Of a DNA stretch of 64,000 nt, positions 1-12,500 are shown in pieces (positions within the stretch are counted from its first letter, which is position 1; each line of letters begins with the position of its first letter). The translations under genes were made by a program, and so were the position numbers. Source of the DNA: Bolinopsis microptera (Eukaryota; Ctenophora; Tentaculata; Lobata; Bolinopsidae). The stretch spans positions 9,855,669 to 9,919,668 of the forward strand of contig NC_087072.1 in assembly GCF_026151205.1 (NCBI RefSeq), written 5' to 3'. The notes below the pieces were generated by a model that was not told the origin of the DNA, did no database searches, and saw only the letters and a program-made list of their open reading frames with translations.

Positions 1-1960
1 ACACTCTACATCTGTCTATCAAGCTGAAGCATTTTTTCCAAGATACTGAGAGCTCATTTCGCTTCCATCTATACAGAATTAGCTTTTTTTTTGTTGATAA
101 AACATTGTGTCAAACTTTTACACCAATGCTCAAACGATCAACAATTTTCGGAAGGTTCTGCTGTCTAAGATTCAGTCCATCGTGTCAGTCTCCTTGGAGA
201 ACACAGGACAGAAACTGGAGGACACGAGGGCGTAGGACACACGGGCGGTACTTTCCTAAAAGGGTGGACACTAGGGCGTATCACGTGACTCACTCTAACA
301 TGGAAACGAGGGCGGTACCAGATACCGTTCTTAATGCTGAACTAGTAATAAACTCGTAACTAGTAATAAACCCGTAACATCACACAATTTCATTTTAACT
401 TTTGTTTATAAGCGTCAACCTACTTGTATACACATTAATGACGAATTAATATATTTTAGCTGTTACCATACACTATACAGCCATATTCAATAATTTAATA
501 ACATCTGATAAGAATTTACTGGCAAGACATAAGATTAAACGGGTTTTTGATGTTCTCGACCAATGCTGTGAAATTCGCACTAAACGTATTATTCGAATTA
601 AATTTCTCTGAAAATTGCCGCATTTAAAAAAAATACAGTAGTTGTTTCACGATAGTTCATAGTTGGTTTTGTATGGTGGAATATTACCAAAACACATAAC
701 ATGTGCTTCCCGCAACACGTTCATGGTTACTGGTTAGCGACTAGGGTGGGTACTGACCAAGATCGCAAGGGGTTAAATTTAGCTCATACCGGAAGACATT
801 ATGAGTAATAAACTTGAAATCACTTAATTTCCTCCACAGTCTACTTGTCGAGATTTGTGTGTTCGAGACTTGAAGTATAACGTCACATATCCATAGACTC
901 GAGAATGCTGCAATGCTGCGCGTTCCCACAGCCGCATTTTTACCGAATTTTCTGCGCATTTCTTGGCGAATTTAACAGCCCCTCAAATTAAAACTTGAAG
1001 TAGTAAATTGGCGAATTATTCGCGTATTTTTGAAAACTCTAAATGCGCCGTATTTTTTGACGAATATTTGTCGAATTTAACAGCCTTGTTCTCAACAGTC
1101 AGGTTGAGGTAAAGCTTAGCTCAAATAATCTACTCACGTGAAACAAAACATACTGATGTGATAAATATTCACCCAGATTTAATAGAGCCAAAATTTGAGA
1201 TATTTTCCTTAGATATCTCAGCCAACTCAGCAGCAGATTTAGGGGTTCGGTAACATGGTTAGACCAATTAAACACTGCCTAGATGTTCATGTGAAAAACT
1301 TGATCTTCAGTATATCGCAGTCGCTGACGCTACAGTTACCCAGATTTAGATCAGGGGTAGTACGCACCAGGGCGGGTATTTACTTTGGTCAGACGAATTT
1401 CACTGAGGTGCGTTCACTCAATTTCAAACCATCAATCCTCTCAGTGAACGATTTTCAAACTGATTAAGGCTTTTATTTGTTTACCTTACCGTCTTTGCTT
1501 CAGCCTTTTTAGTTTTAATCGCCTTTGTGTCCTCCGCCCTAGTGTCCTACACCCCACAGGATACAAAGCAGTAAGCACCTACAATCGAGGCAAAATTATC
1601 ATATTAACGTAGAAGTCTAGAAGTTGCCCGATCATTACTTTTGGTTCTTAGACCTAAAAACCAAAAGTAATGATCGGGCAACATTCCTCAGCTGAAGAAA
1701 TATTCTCACGTTTGCCGCCTCATGTCTTGGAAAGGGTTGACGAATGAGCTTTTCCATTCAGTTTATTGGACTGCAAATTAAATTAACCTTTTGTTCTATC
1801 GATTAACCATTTGTTCTATTATTTTACTCAATGTATTATCTAGATACTCTTTATGTAGGTGCTGGATTGTGTCACATCGAACTTGGCTAGATTGAATGCC
1901 ATTGGTTTTGTTTTTTAAAGGATTTAGACTTTTCTAGGGCCGTTTTCTATAACAGCTACC
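1..1960. other. Non-coding stretch upstream of the 7TM receptor, with a possible decayed MITE
   Basis: No convincing gene is seen; open frames are short and without recognisable domains. Two inverted 17-base segments, 232-248 and 1534-1550, match at 15 of 17 positions on opposite strands (core GTAGGACAC..GGGCGG). A related motif recurs near 267-281. They may be the ends of an old non-autonomous DNA element of about 1.3 kb, but no target duplication was found. The receptor's 5' UTR probably begins shortly before 1961, where an acceptor-like CTAG sits near 1938. Confidence 0.35.
1623..1682. repeat. Perfect 24-bp inverted repeat (hairpin) with 12-nt loop
   Basis: Bases 1623-1646 and 1659-1682 are exact reverse complements (arm begins GTTGCCCGATCATTAC), separated by 12 bases. 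Transcribed, this would fold into an uninterrupted 24-bp stem. It lies about 280 bp upstream of the receptor start codon. It could be a small foldback element, a recent local inverted duplication or a hairpin RNA; the sequence alone does not decide. Confidence 0.8.
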
Positions 1961-3001
1961 ATGAATAGTTCCAGACTATACGGAAATTACACTATATTCG
2001 GGTTGCACAGCGAGGCAGAAAGATACTTTTGGGCTTCCTTTCATATATTAGTGGTCTTCTCATCACTCATTGGAGATCCTCTGGTCCTCTATGCATCTTT
2101 CAAGAAGGATTCCTTTAAAGTCAACATATTCATCGTCGTAATAATCCAACACCTTGCTGCATCCAATATTACTTATTCTATCTTTGTTGTCCTTCCAGAA
2201 GCCATTGCATTATTCGCCGGTTCTTGGGTATTAGGAGATACCATTTGTTATATTTCTGTTTATACATACCATTACATTTATTTGGTAAGTATGCTTCTCA
2301 TTGCTACTCTGGCTACAAGCAAGTTTCTACTACTGAAGTCTTCTCAGCATCGATTCTGGTCAAAGAAAAATGCTCATTTGGTATGCAGCACCATTTGGGT
2401 CTTTTTACTGATCACTCCAATCCTGATGCTTGTGCTAAACAAAGATGATGTGTATTTCGACTTCAGGATTTACAATTGTAACTACTGGGGAACCGCTGAT
2501 GCATGGACTTACATAGTCCCCGTAATTGCCTTCTTCTTTCTTTTCGCCCCCAATGTAATCATCGTTGGCATCACAATTTCCATCCTGAAGTACTTGGCTG
2601 CTGCAAGAACATCAGCTAGACGTGTCCACGGAGTTGTTCTTTGGCAAGGTACTCTTGCTGTTACCTTCACTACTGTTATCTATTGCATCTCGTCGTTACC
2701 TACAGCAGTCTACCATACTGCCGAACGTTTTGTCGAAGATTCGAAGAGCCAATTCCGCATCCATCTACATAGAATTGGCTTCTTCATGGCGATGATAAAC
2801 ATTATGTCCAATGTCTACATCTATGCTCTGACGATAATAAGCTTCCGAAAGTTCCTTCTGTCTAAGGTCCTTTGTATGGAGTCTGCAGTTTCTTCACATG
2901 AGTCCCAGAACTCGAGAAGCGTGTTGGCGTCTCATACAGTTCAGGTAGAACGAATAAATACTAACCATCAGCAACTACAAGCATTATTATTAAGATACTA
3001 A
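1961..3001 (+). CDS. Divergent rhodopsin-like seven-transmembrane receptor, single exon
   Basis: 346-residue protein with seven hydrophobic segments, roughly residues 23-46, 54-78, 92-118, 137-158, 182-207, 225-250 and 271-293. This indicates a plasma-membrane receptor, presumably G-protein coupled. Two N-terminal glycosylation sites (N-S-S at 2, N-Y-T at 9) and the cysteines expected to bridge TM3 and loop 2 (C96, C173) are present. The hallmark motifs are eroded: TM1 has GDP instead of GN, TM3 ends in TSK where D/E-R-Y is expected, TM6 has C-I-S-S-L-P instead of CWxP, and TM7 has N-V-Y-I-Y instead of NPxxY. Class A families often expand in invertebrates with such drift. The ligand is unknown. 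The intact frame in one exon argues against a pseudogene. The ATG follows stop codons in frame and opens the membrane topology correctly. Confidence 0.8.
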   Translation: MNSSRLYGNYTIFGLHSEAERYFWASFHILVVFSSLIGDPLVLYASFKKDSFKVNIFIVVIIQHLAASNITYSIFVVLPEAIALFAGSWVLGDTICYISVYTYHYIYLVSMLLIATLATSKFLLLKSSQHRFWSKKNAHLVCSTIWVFLLITPILMLVLNKDDVYFDFRIYNCNYWGTADAWTYIVPVIAFFFLFAPNVIIVGITISILKYLAAARTSARRVHGVVLWQGTLAVTFTTVIYCISSLPTAVYHTAERFVEDSKSQFRIHLHRIGFFMAMINIMSNVYIYALTIISFRKFLLSKVLCMESAVSSHESQNSRSVLASHTVQVERINTNHQQLQALLLRY

Positions 3002-3433
3002 GATATTCCGGTAATTTATATTTGATCGCTGTTAACCTGTATAGTGTATATTGGTGATTTCTTAGTTCTCACAAAACCTTACTTTTAAGGTTACGATACA
3101 GGGAGAAGGACAGCACAGGATCACAACTCCGAAGATCACGAAAACCTCCATTTGAAGGTGTCAATTTTTGAAAGACAGGAGCAAAGAAGTGTGTGAAAAA
3201 CATGAAAACGAAAAATAGGTTATCACAGGCCCTTTGAACGAAATTTACTCTTAACTATTCAATTTTGTGTTTCCTGATTACATTTTGATTTGGCCAAAGT
3301 ATTTTCATGGACAGGAATGTTCTAATTCTCTTCTTATTTTGTTAATATTCAGTTTGAGTTGAGCTAATCCTTAAAAGGTTTTACTTCTTATATGAAGTTT
3401 GTCAATATGTGAAGTTAAGTGTTAAGTTTGTTT

Positions 3434-3444
3434 TTTTTAATAAA
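3434..3444. promoter_or_regulatory. Polyadenylation signal between convergent genes
   Basis: AATAAA at 3439-3444 on the plus strand lies about 440 bp past the receptor stop codon. The same T-run/AATAAA block reads ATTAAA on the minus strand, about 95 bp past the proposed DNAAF2 stop. The two convergent transcripts may therefore end on the same few bases. Confidence 0.5.
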
Positions 3445-3533
3445 AAAGTAAGACTTGTTTCGCGGAGACTTGTGTATTCAGTTGGTGATTCATTCACCAA
3501 CTGTTCTAAACAATAACAGTTATAAACAATAAG

Positions 3534-6500
3534 TTATAAACAATACATATCGGTATAAGAGCGGTTGGCAAAAAAATTAGAAGGGTTAAATTCTCGCTTC
3601 CGTCTAAAATAATAGAACAGTATAATTTCATATAAGCACCTGGTAGTAACTGGGGATGAAGCATCATCAGAGCTCTCACTAGCACTGCTGCTACCATTCT
3701 TGTTCTTTCTCCGCTTCTTTCCCTTCAAACTTCTCTTACTAGGCAACACGAAGGTCTCAACCTCCTCGTTAAACGACACCTGAAGATCAATATTATGTAA
3801 CAAAAATCAGCCATCGCTATTTTGAGACCCAGGACACACAGGAGCGGAGGGTGTGGCTTGTTAGGAGTCCTGGTAATTAATAACGGATCGAAAAACAATG
3901 TTACATGAAGTTAGGAGTATAATTAGCAGTTTCTTACCTTTCTAGATCTGGGAGACTGAGGGGGAGGAGAGTGAGGGGACTTGAGGATTCCTTTAAGGGT
4001 CGGATCATCACCGTCTGAATCCGGTCTGAAAATGTGATCATATTATCATAGTTTTTAAATGTGCGAGATCCGTTTGAACTTAATAAATCATCTGAAAATT
4101 AAATTGAGCAGTAGACATTTTTTATTAAATGTAGATGAAACTTACGAGTATTGCATAGGAATGTCACATGGTCGGTTGCCGACTGTGTACGTGATCTTGG
4201 TTCCAGAGTCAGATGTACTGACATGAGGAGTAATGCTGGCAGAGCTGGTATCTTCCCAGGGATCTCCAAACGATTGCACTATCCAATCAGCATTCTCCTC
4301 AGTTATAAACTTAAATGGGAATACCTGGAATTTTAAATGTGATTAAAATGTTAAAATCACAGCTGGTGATTGATAAAGCACACTCCACAACAGAAGATAA
4401 TTTCCATTGTCCACTTTAAATAGTGTCAAAAGATTCGTTTCTACGAACAAAAGTAAATGATCAACATGAAAGTTCCTGCAACGAACCTCATCCTCAGAGT
4501 GACCTATGTGTATGGCTGACCAGAGAGATTTGTGTTGTTTGTAAAGAACAAAACACACGTTGTCATATGACATGTCGATGGTGTAGGTAGTTACTGTATG
4601 GGGTAGGATGAGGTACAGTGAAACGTCCTCGTTTTCCAGCCAAACCTGTAATACGAGAGGTTCACGTACTGTAGTGCGACACGTACTCTAGTGCGACATG
4701 TACCCTAGTGCGAAACCTCCAAGATTGACACTGTCGCAGTTGAGTACGTTACCTGGATCGTAGTGAGACACGTACCCTAGTGCGACAGAGAATTTTCAAG
4801 GCCGACACTGTCGCACTACAGTGCGCTACCTGGACTGTAGTGCGACACGAACTAAAGTGCGACAAAGCACTTTACACATTCACTAGGTCATCCTTCTCCA
4901 GCCGTCAGGATAGAGTCAGTGGATAGTCACCAGCTGCGTGAACAAGTTAGTCGAGGTGCAGAAGGTACAATCGATGACAAGATGAGGGGCCTCAGCTAAA
5001 CGATCCATATTTTCCACAGTGCCGAACAGGAAAGATCTTCTTCTCTCTGCTGAAAAGGTAGAATCCCAAAGAAGGAAGGTTTCGCCACCGTTCGTTCTGA
5101 TGTAGTCAGGAGTTAGGACAAGGTCAGCCAAAGAGCGGGGAGCAACAGGATGGCTCATGGCCTTCGTCCGAGCTGTGCGTGCCATCTTAGCGAGGGATTC
5201 CTGCTGACAGTTGAGTTTTGACATGGCTTCGAAGGAGAGGGGTCCAACAGCGTCAGCAATTAGGTGTTTCGTAGGGAGGTCAGTATCGGAAGCTTTCCGT
5301 TTCATGTTCTGCTTTGCTGTGTAGACAGAGTTTGCTGCAGGAGTAGGAGGGTGGGAATGGGTCTTCGTACTGGTCACAGTAGTGTCGTTCATCAAACTGA
5401 GAAGTCCGGAGCAGATCTTCTCAGTGCATCGCCAGTAGGTCCTGTCGTCGCGCTTCTTATCCAGGCAGTAGCGGTATTCGTCGTGGATAACGTTTCTTGA
5501 ACCAGTATAGTGCGTCCAGGAATGAAGGTGATTGAAGAAGACATGTTGATGTTGTTCGATGCTTTGGTAGAATCATCGTGGACTTATATATGGCCCAAGC
5601 ATATGAACTTGTTATCCCAATCGGAGATATACCTTCATACGATGCGTGATAGGAATGAGGATCATATGCTGCTTACGAGTTACCCGGTGGATCACACACT
5701 GCATACATGGCTTGAACTGACCCGAAGGAATTGTGATCAGTGGATCACTTCGAAACACGTGATGTGAACCGACGAATCGTATTGTCAAGATCACTTCGAA
5801 ATAAGTGACGTGAACCGACCCGACGAATCACTTGATGGTCCATAAGAAGGATAGGATGTGACCGGAACTTGGAAATAAGTCAGGATATTTTGTCGCAGTA
5901 GAGTACGCTACCTGGATCGTAGTGCGACACGTACCCTAGTGCGACAGAGGGTATTTTTGTCGGACTTCGCACTAGAGTACGTGTCGCACTAGAGTACGTG
6001 TCGCACTACAGTACGATTACCACAGTTTATCTAAATTTTTTTATGAAACTCATCAGATTTGCAAATTTAAATTGCCACATTTCTGGAAGCAATAACCAAG
6101 ACAGGAAGTATCGATTAGCAACTCCAATTAGCTTGATTGCAGGCCCAAAAAGTTACCCTCACCTTCTTGCCAGATAGCTTCACTTCAGGAACACTGTTGT
6201 ACACAGTATCAAACAGCACTGTAGCAGTGCTCATATCTTGGAACACTCGAATTCCTACACCTGAAGTAAACGTAATTTTGTTATTGTATCCGAACTTCAT
6301 AATAAAGCGGTAAAATGTTGCCGCCTTGATTTGGTAGCTTCTTGGGACAGCTTTTTATGAATGCTTTTGGATAGGGTTTGGGGTAGCTTCTTCGATGACT
6401 GTTATTAATCGGTAATAACTACTTTCCAGAAAGATCTTGGTGTCGATGATTCTGGATTAAACGTGCTCCACAACGTACCATGCAGCACGATCGATATCGT

Positions 6501-9500
6501 GTCGCTCGATCGATCGATCGTGTTTTCCATTCGCGCGCGCGCATAACAACAGAAATCGCACAAAATTTACCGTTGAGTCTCTATTTTTGCTTCGCGCGTT
6601 CCCGAAACCAAAGGAATAAATCTCTAATCCAGAAGGACTTTCGACTAAATTGTTCCATTCGATAATGCCGAAAGTGAAGCGTTTTTAGTGTTTAAAAAGA
6701 ACCATTTTCAAAATGCATGACCAGACATAAGCACGCACGTACAGCACCCCTCAACAACGATGGCACGCATGCGATATGTCGGTAGGGTTAACCCGACCCT
6801 ACAAAACCCGAACCCTAACCCAAGCCTCAATCAAACCGCGGCAGTATCCAAGAAGCCAAACCACTAACGATAGACAAACTTTTATGGTTTTAGTAAGGCT
6901 GAAGATAAGAATATTGTAGAGAGACAGGTAGGGAAGTATGAAGGAAAGTTCTAAAACGTGTGGTTTACACTCAGTCAAGGCATCTGAACTGAGTCGGGCA
7001 TTGCTTCGCTATTTGGAACAGTCATTAGCCAGTGCCGGGCCCAGTGGAATAAATTTTAAATATGACTAGGAATCCATTTTGGGAAGAAAAAAAGGCTATA
7101 TATTTTTCGGCCGCTTTGCGGCCGACTTGTCACTGGTCAGCTCTTCTCCCAGGTCAAGATTAGTTTGAAATGCTTAGCGTATCCATTAGAATAATTACCG
7201 GATGAATATGCAATTGCAAATTTTGAAATTAAATAAAAAATTTCTGAGAATTCTTTAATTTATTTGAAACGCAAGGAAATATTTTTTAAAAGAACTATAC
7301 AGCCTAGCCCACAGACATTACCATACTATTCTTCAATCTAACTCGGTAGATCGAGTTCCAAGATTTGACTCTCAGCAGCATGATGAATGATTCGCTACTC
7401 AGAAAGTGGCTTCGACCTTGTGTCGATGTTTATGGCCTGACTTTGGATCTGAAGCTTGCTTCTGCCAGGTTAGATACAATATTGGACAATAAATAATGAT
7501 AAACTTCGGACTTAAAGCGGGATAGGGATGTATAATGGTGGGGCCGGGGTTGTCTGCACTGTACTCTAGATGATCTAGGATGTGAAGCTTGCTTAAGCCT
7601 AGAACACACGAGTTCCCCTGATATAGTAGCAATGGCTAGATTCACTTCCTTCCCACTTGCACTGTTGTTGACTTGTAGCTACAATATTAAATTGATTCGT
7701 GGAAATCGGTCTCGGATGTGAAGCTTCCTTAAGCGCCAAACCCTGAGAATACTGTATTACTCGAACTTCGAGAATTTTCTAAATGAATATAGACTAAAGG
7801 AGCCAACTTGAATCCATAAAATTTTGAATGCTACATTTTAAAATACCGCTCTATATTTACACCGTTCACCAGTTAATATGGCTGGGAGGATTGGGAGGAT
7901 TCATATTAGATTGTCGATTGTTTAAGATTAACTTGATATTTTAGCGTATCAGAGCTGAAATTTTGCATGACTATTTCAAATGACTATTTTACATGACTAT
8001 TTTTTCATATTCCGGGTTGTTGAGGAAGGAGGAATGGATAGCTCGCGTTTTCTGCGCGTTTTTTGGTGTCTGAATGCGCAAAAAATAGTCAAGCAATCTT
8101 ATAGGTAAGAAATAGTCATGGAATCTAGGAATGCGCTCGATTCGAACTTCGAGTCGATAAAATGATGTAACATCGCGTTAGCCCTGAGAGCGACCAATTT
8201 TGATTTAATTTTAAATTAATGTGAATATTTTTTCCACAAGAATCTTTTTTTACCGGTTATCAACAAATTTTGACTAGGTGTTAAATTCCTGGACGCCTGA
8301 CTATTTGCCACTGGCACTGCCGGGGTCTGATCTTTACAAGCTGATCCTACTCCAGCTTAGACGAATGATTCTGGATTTGTTGTTCTTTAAAATTTGTTGT
8401 GTTTACCAGTAATAAAATACAAATATCGATGAGTAATATGTAAGCCAAGTTCAGAATCCTACAAAATAGTTGCTACAGAGCCATCTAATCAACATGTTGC
8501 AACTAAGCTGTCCCTAACCTAAATGAAACACATGAGCTATCCACACATTTGATAACTTGACATTTTAGATGATAGCGTCAATAAATAGCCAAAGTACGGT
8601 GCCCAGAAATATTCGCACATTTCATCATTCATGGTCCTTTAAAGTGCCGGGCAACTGAATTAATTAATCTCAGACACAAATATCGACAAAAATCAGGCAC
8701 AAAAAGTCTGGCGAGACAAAAATCACAGCAACTAAGAAATTAACTTACTGAGATTATCTTCTAAAGTGCAGTCCGTATAAGAGCTCAGTCCACTGTTTAT
8801 CGAACCACCTTCATCTGGAATGTAAAATAATTAAACCACAATCAGAATTCAAATTTAGATAATTATGAAACTAGATAAACTGTGCATATAACCAAGACCT
8901 AAGAAAGTGTGCAGTAATTGGTGCAATAATAACAGTAAATTTAACAACATAATTAGTACTTACCAACGATGGTTAAATCTCTGTTTTCAAAGTCATTCTT
9001 CTCTGCTTCACTTATTCCTGCACAATTCGGCTCCTTGCAATTTTTGGGATCTCCGTAATTACAAAGTGTGGCAGAACACGGCACGGGTGATACGTTAAAT
9101 CTACTCCGGAACCTGGCCGGTTTCTTCGGAGCTTCTGACGTTTCTTTGTCTTCACTAAAAGTTATTTTAACCTCAGTTATTTTAGCCACTTCTGAGTCGT
9201 CAGATGAGCCGTTAGTAGGGGAGGACTGAGCTGAAGGAGGTGAGGGAGGGGATTGGTCTGGTATTTCAGGTGATATTGGCTTGAACGAGTTGTCGGGTGT
9301 GCTAGAAGTTTCTACCATATTCTCTGGGTCTATACTACATCTGGGAACTTCTATAGATTCAGGAACTTCGTCTAGAGGAGCAAACGGAATATGTTCGAGG
9401 TTTGTCTCTGTGGATGAAGTGTCTGACATTTCAGAATTACAACTGTCTATTGATGGTACTATCTCTATGGATGAGACTTCTGAAGAGGACGCTATATCTA

Positions 9501-12500
9501 TATCATTGACTGCAGATTGTAAATTATGTTCTATCCCGTTCTCCTGTACAGTTTGTTCTACAGATATGGACGATATTGCTGCTAAACTTGGCCCCTCTAC
9601 GTAAGTGGTCGTGTTTTCCGTTACTGACGGTTCCTCGGATATTGTAGAAGGTTCGGAATCAGGTAAGTTATTAGAGTCTGAGCTTTCAGTCTGTTCGTGT
9701 GGTTCAGAGGGTCCTGGAAGCTCCTCCATAAGACTTGACTCTGAAGGTTCGGGAAGTTCCTCCACAAGACTTGACTCTGAAGGTTTGGGAAGCTCCTCCA
9801 CAAGACTTGACTCTGGAAAATTTGAATAGTCTTCCTTGTTTATTTCCTGGGGAAAGAATGAAAAGTTAATGTTGATAATAATTTTATATTACGTATTATT
9901 ATATAGTTTTATATTACGTATTATTTCTTGAAATGGGACAGTCTTATTCATAGAATTGTAATATTTAACACTTTTTAATTAATTTTCTTGTGTTTTAAAT
10001 GTCCTTTCCTGATCAGAACTTAGTTTAAGAACAAAATTTCACTGGCTGATTGAAATCATGTTCTAAGATGTTATACTTAAATCATAAACTTTTATATACG
10101 ATTGTGAACTTTAATTTACGATCAAACAACTAAATTGTCAACGAAATTCAGACTTCAATACCAGAGACCTAGACATTGATCGTTAAAAAAGGACGTACAC
10201 TTATGAACATAAAATATAACGATAAACTGGAGCAAATATAAAGATAAGCTAAAACAGGTTAACAAGAAAATGACGGAGGTAAAACTTTAAATGTTCAGAA
10301 ATCAAATTAAGGATGGTGACGTAAGCTGCTCAAACAAAAATAAATAGATAAACTACGGTAAGGGCACAGTGAACGATTGTAATCATTCCACTAAAGATAT
10401 AATGGTCAAATTGTTCGGTTCTGATGCGTTATTTTAAATTGTTGCTGACAGAGAACCGTGCTTCTTTGAATTTTCTGTAAATTCTTGTGTACATTCTTGA
10501 GTTTGAGGTTGAGAAGGCAGCTGTGAGTTGGCTCCTTCTACCTGTAGTGCTTCACTAGTAGTTTAACGGTGTACCATGTTGCACAAGTGTGCTTCCATTA
10601 ACGACACATCAAAGGAAGTATTTCGAATAATTGCAAAAGCAAAACAGGCATAAATTAGGTAATTATAGCACATAGAAGTAATATATATATAATATATATA
10701 TTATACGCAATACGCACTCGACAGTTTAACAAAATCCGGTGAAGACGGTATGTACCGGACCAATGACTAAATTTTGAAAACAATTAATTTTAATCAATAA
10801 TGTAATCAATGTACGGCCAGGTAATGGACATGTGACCAATTACCGTAATGACGTGGACTACATTCTAACTTTACTGAAACACCAAGTATAAAATTTCAAA
10901 TTGTGCTGGCGTTCTGCCAGATTGTTTTAATGAAATTAGACTTGACCATGCAGTATTCTGAAAGTCACATACGACTAAAAATCTTAAACAAGAACTTGTC
11001 TGAAGAAATGTAAAACAAATACCTGTGGTAAAACGTCTAGTGTAACTACCAGTTCTCTCTTCTCTTTATCGAACTTTGCTTTACCTGAAATTAGAAAGAT
11101 TGTTGGTGCTTTGTACTTTCGATTTCCTTATTTCGATACGTAATACTTCGCCGGTATTAGCTTTATACAGAGCCAGCCAATAATAATAAGCTCTAAAATA
11201 AGTTAAATTATATAAAACTCCACGAATGGTCAGTGCGGTAAATTTCTGACGGAAATGTAATAAAATCTTCCGAAGAACCATGCTTAATCCGTTTCACGCT
11301 TATTACCGAGCCAAAAAGGATATTATATAGATAAGAAAACTTAGATATAAACTTTGATGAACTAATGGATATAATGGGTAAAGTACACTGAGTTTAGTAT
11401 ATATAGCATATTAATATCATGCATGTAAGAGAGTTGTTATTTGTAAACAGTAAACGTGTATATAATATAATATACGTTAACAAATTACTGGAGTATCTTA
11501 TCACAGTCAGACCTTTTTATCGCTAATGGTTTGCAGTAAGTGTACGTGGTATTATATGTGGTACACACACTGTACACTGTACATTACTCATAGCTCTCAG
11601 AGTACATTATAGTAGGTACTTGTACACAGATCACTAATACAATATAGTGATCTGTATACATTATACATTAGCAGATACCACCACTAGATATAAGATACGC
11701 TCTTCAATACAATGTTCTGTGCTGATGAGAAAGTGCAGCTATTTGCAGATATTTGGAGATGTTGCTATCAAAACTTCTTTATTGATCTCGTGAAATAGAT
11801 ATTTGGAGATTACTGATTTACCTGGAGTCTTGGGAGATAAGCCAATTATTCACATTTTATTTACAGTATTAAAAAATGACGAGTGAGCCATTTATTAATT
11901 TGCGGTGCAACTGATGGCAATATACCACCCAAAAAAGTTATACAAAATATGGTATGCGATTATATATTGGATGCCTGTACTCCTTGTAGCAGATACAGCC
12001 ATGACGTGTTACATTGTGGATTGCTAGAGATTTATTGCTTGTACCTTGTCCCATATATTTGTGACCTGCGTCGAACCCTTGTGTTATTATACGCACGTAC
12101 AGTAGTTTACATTACCGCATATTAAAATCCTGAACAATTCATCCCTCCAGGCTGAAGACGGACAAAGTTATACCTAATAATATATTGAAACACAAACCTA
12201 GTAGTAGTATAGACACTTCCGGCTCTAACATTAGTTTGTATGGTATATTATATCACTGATATTTGTTTTGTGACCGGTTCGAGAACTACTTTTGTTTCTT
12301 TGTTTGAACCTTTTTGTTTTATTGAAGCAGAAATGAAAGTTTTAATCTCTACACGTACCGTTATCACAGTCAACTTTGTAGGGTAGATTCAGGTGGTTGA
12401 GATTGTAATGCTTGGAATGTAGTTCGAGGAAGTCAGCGTACACATCTAGATTAACATCCCTGGCAGAGGCGTGGAGCGGCAGAGAAAAAGTAACGACGGT

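Noticed and set aside
5510-5767. 85-codon plus-strand frame in the MULE remnant
   Set aside because: No similarity recognised; the transposase signal is on the other strand, and this is probably decayed element sequence.
9281-9829. Plus-strand frames opposite DNAAF2 exon 7
   Set aside because: Antisense shadows of a Ser/Glu-rich coding exon with verified splice phases on the minus strand.
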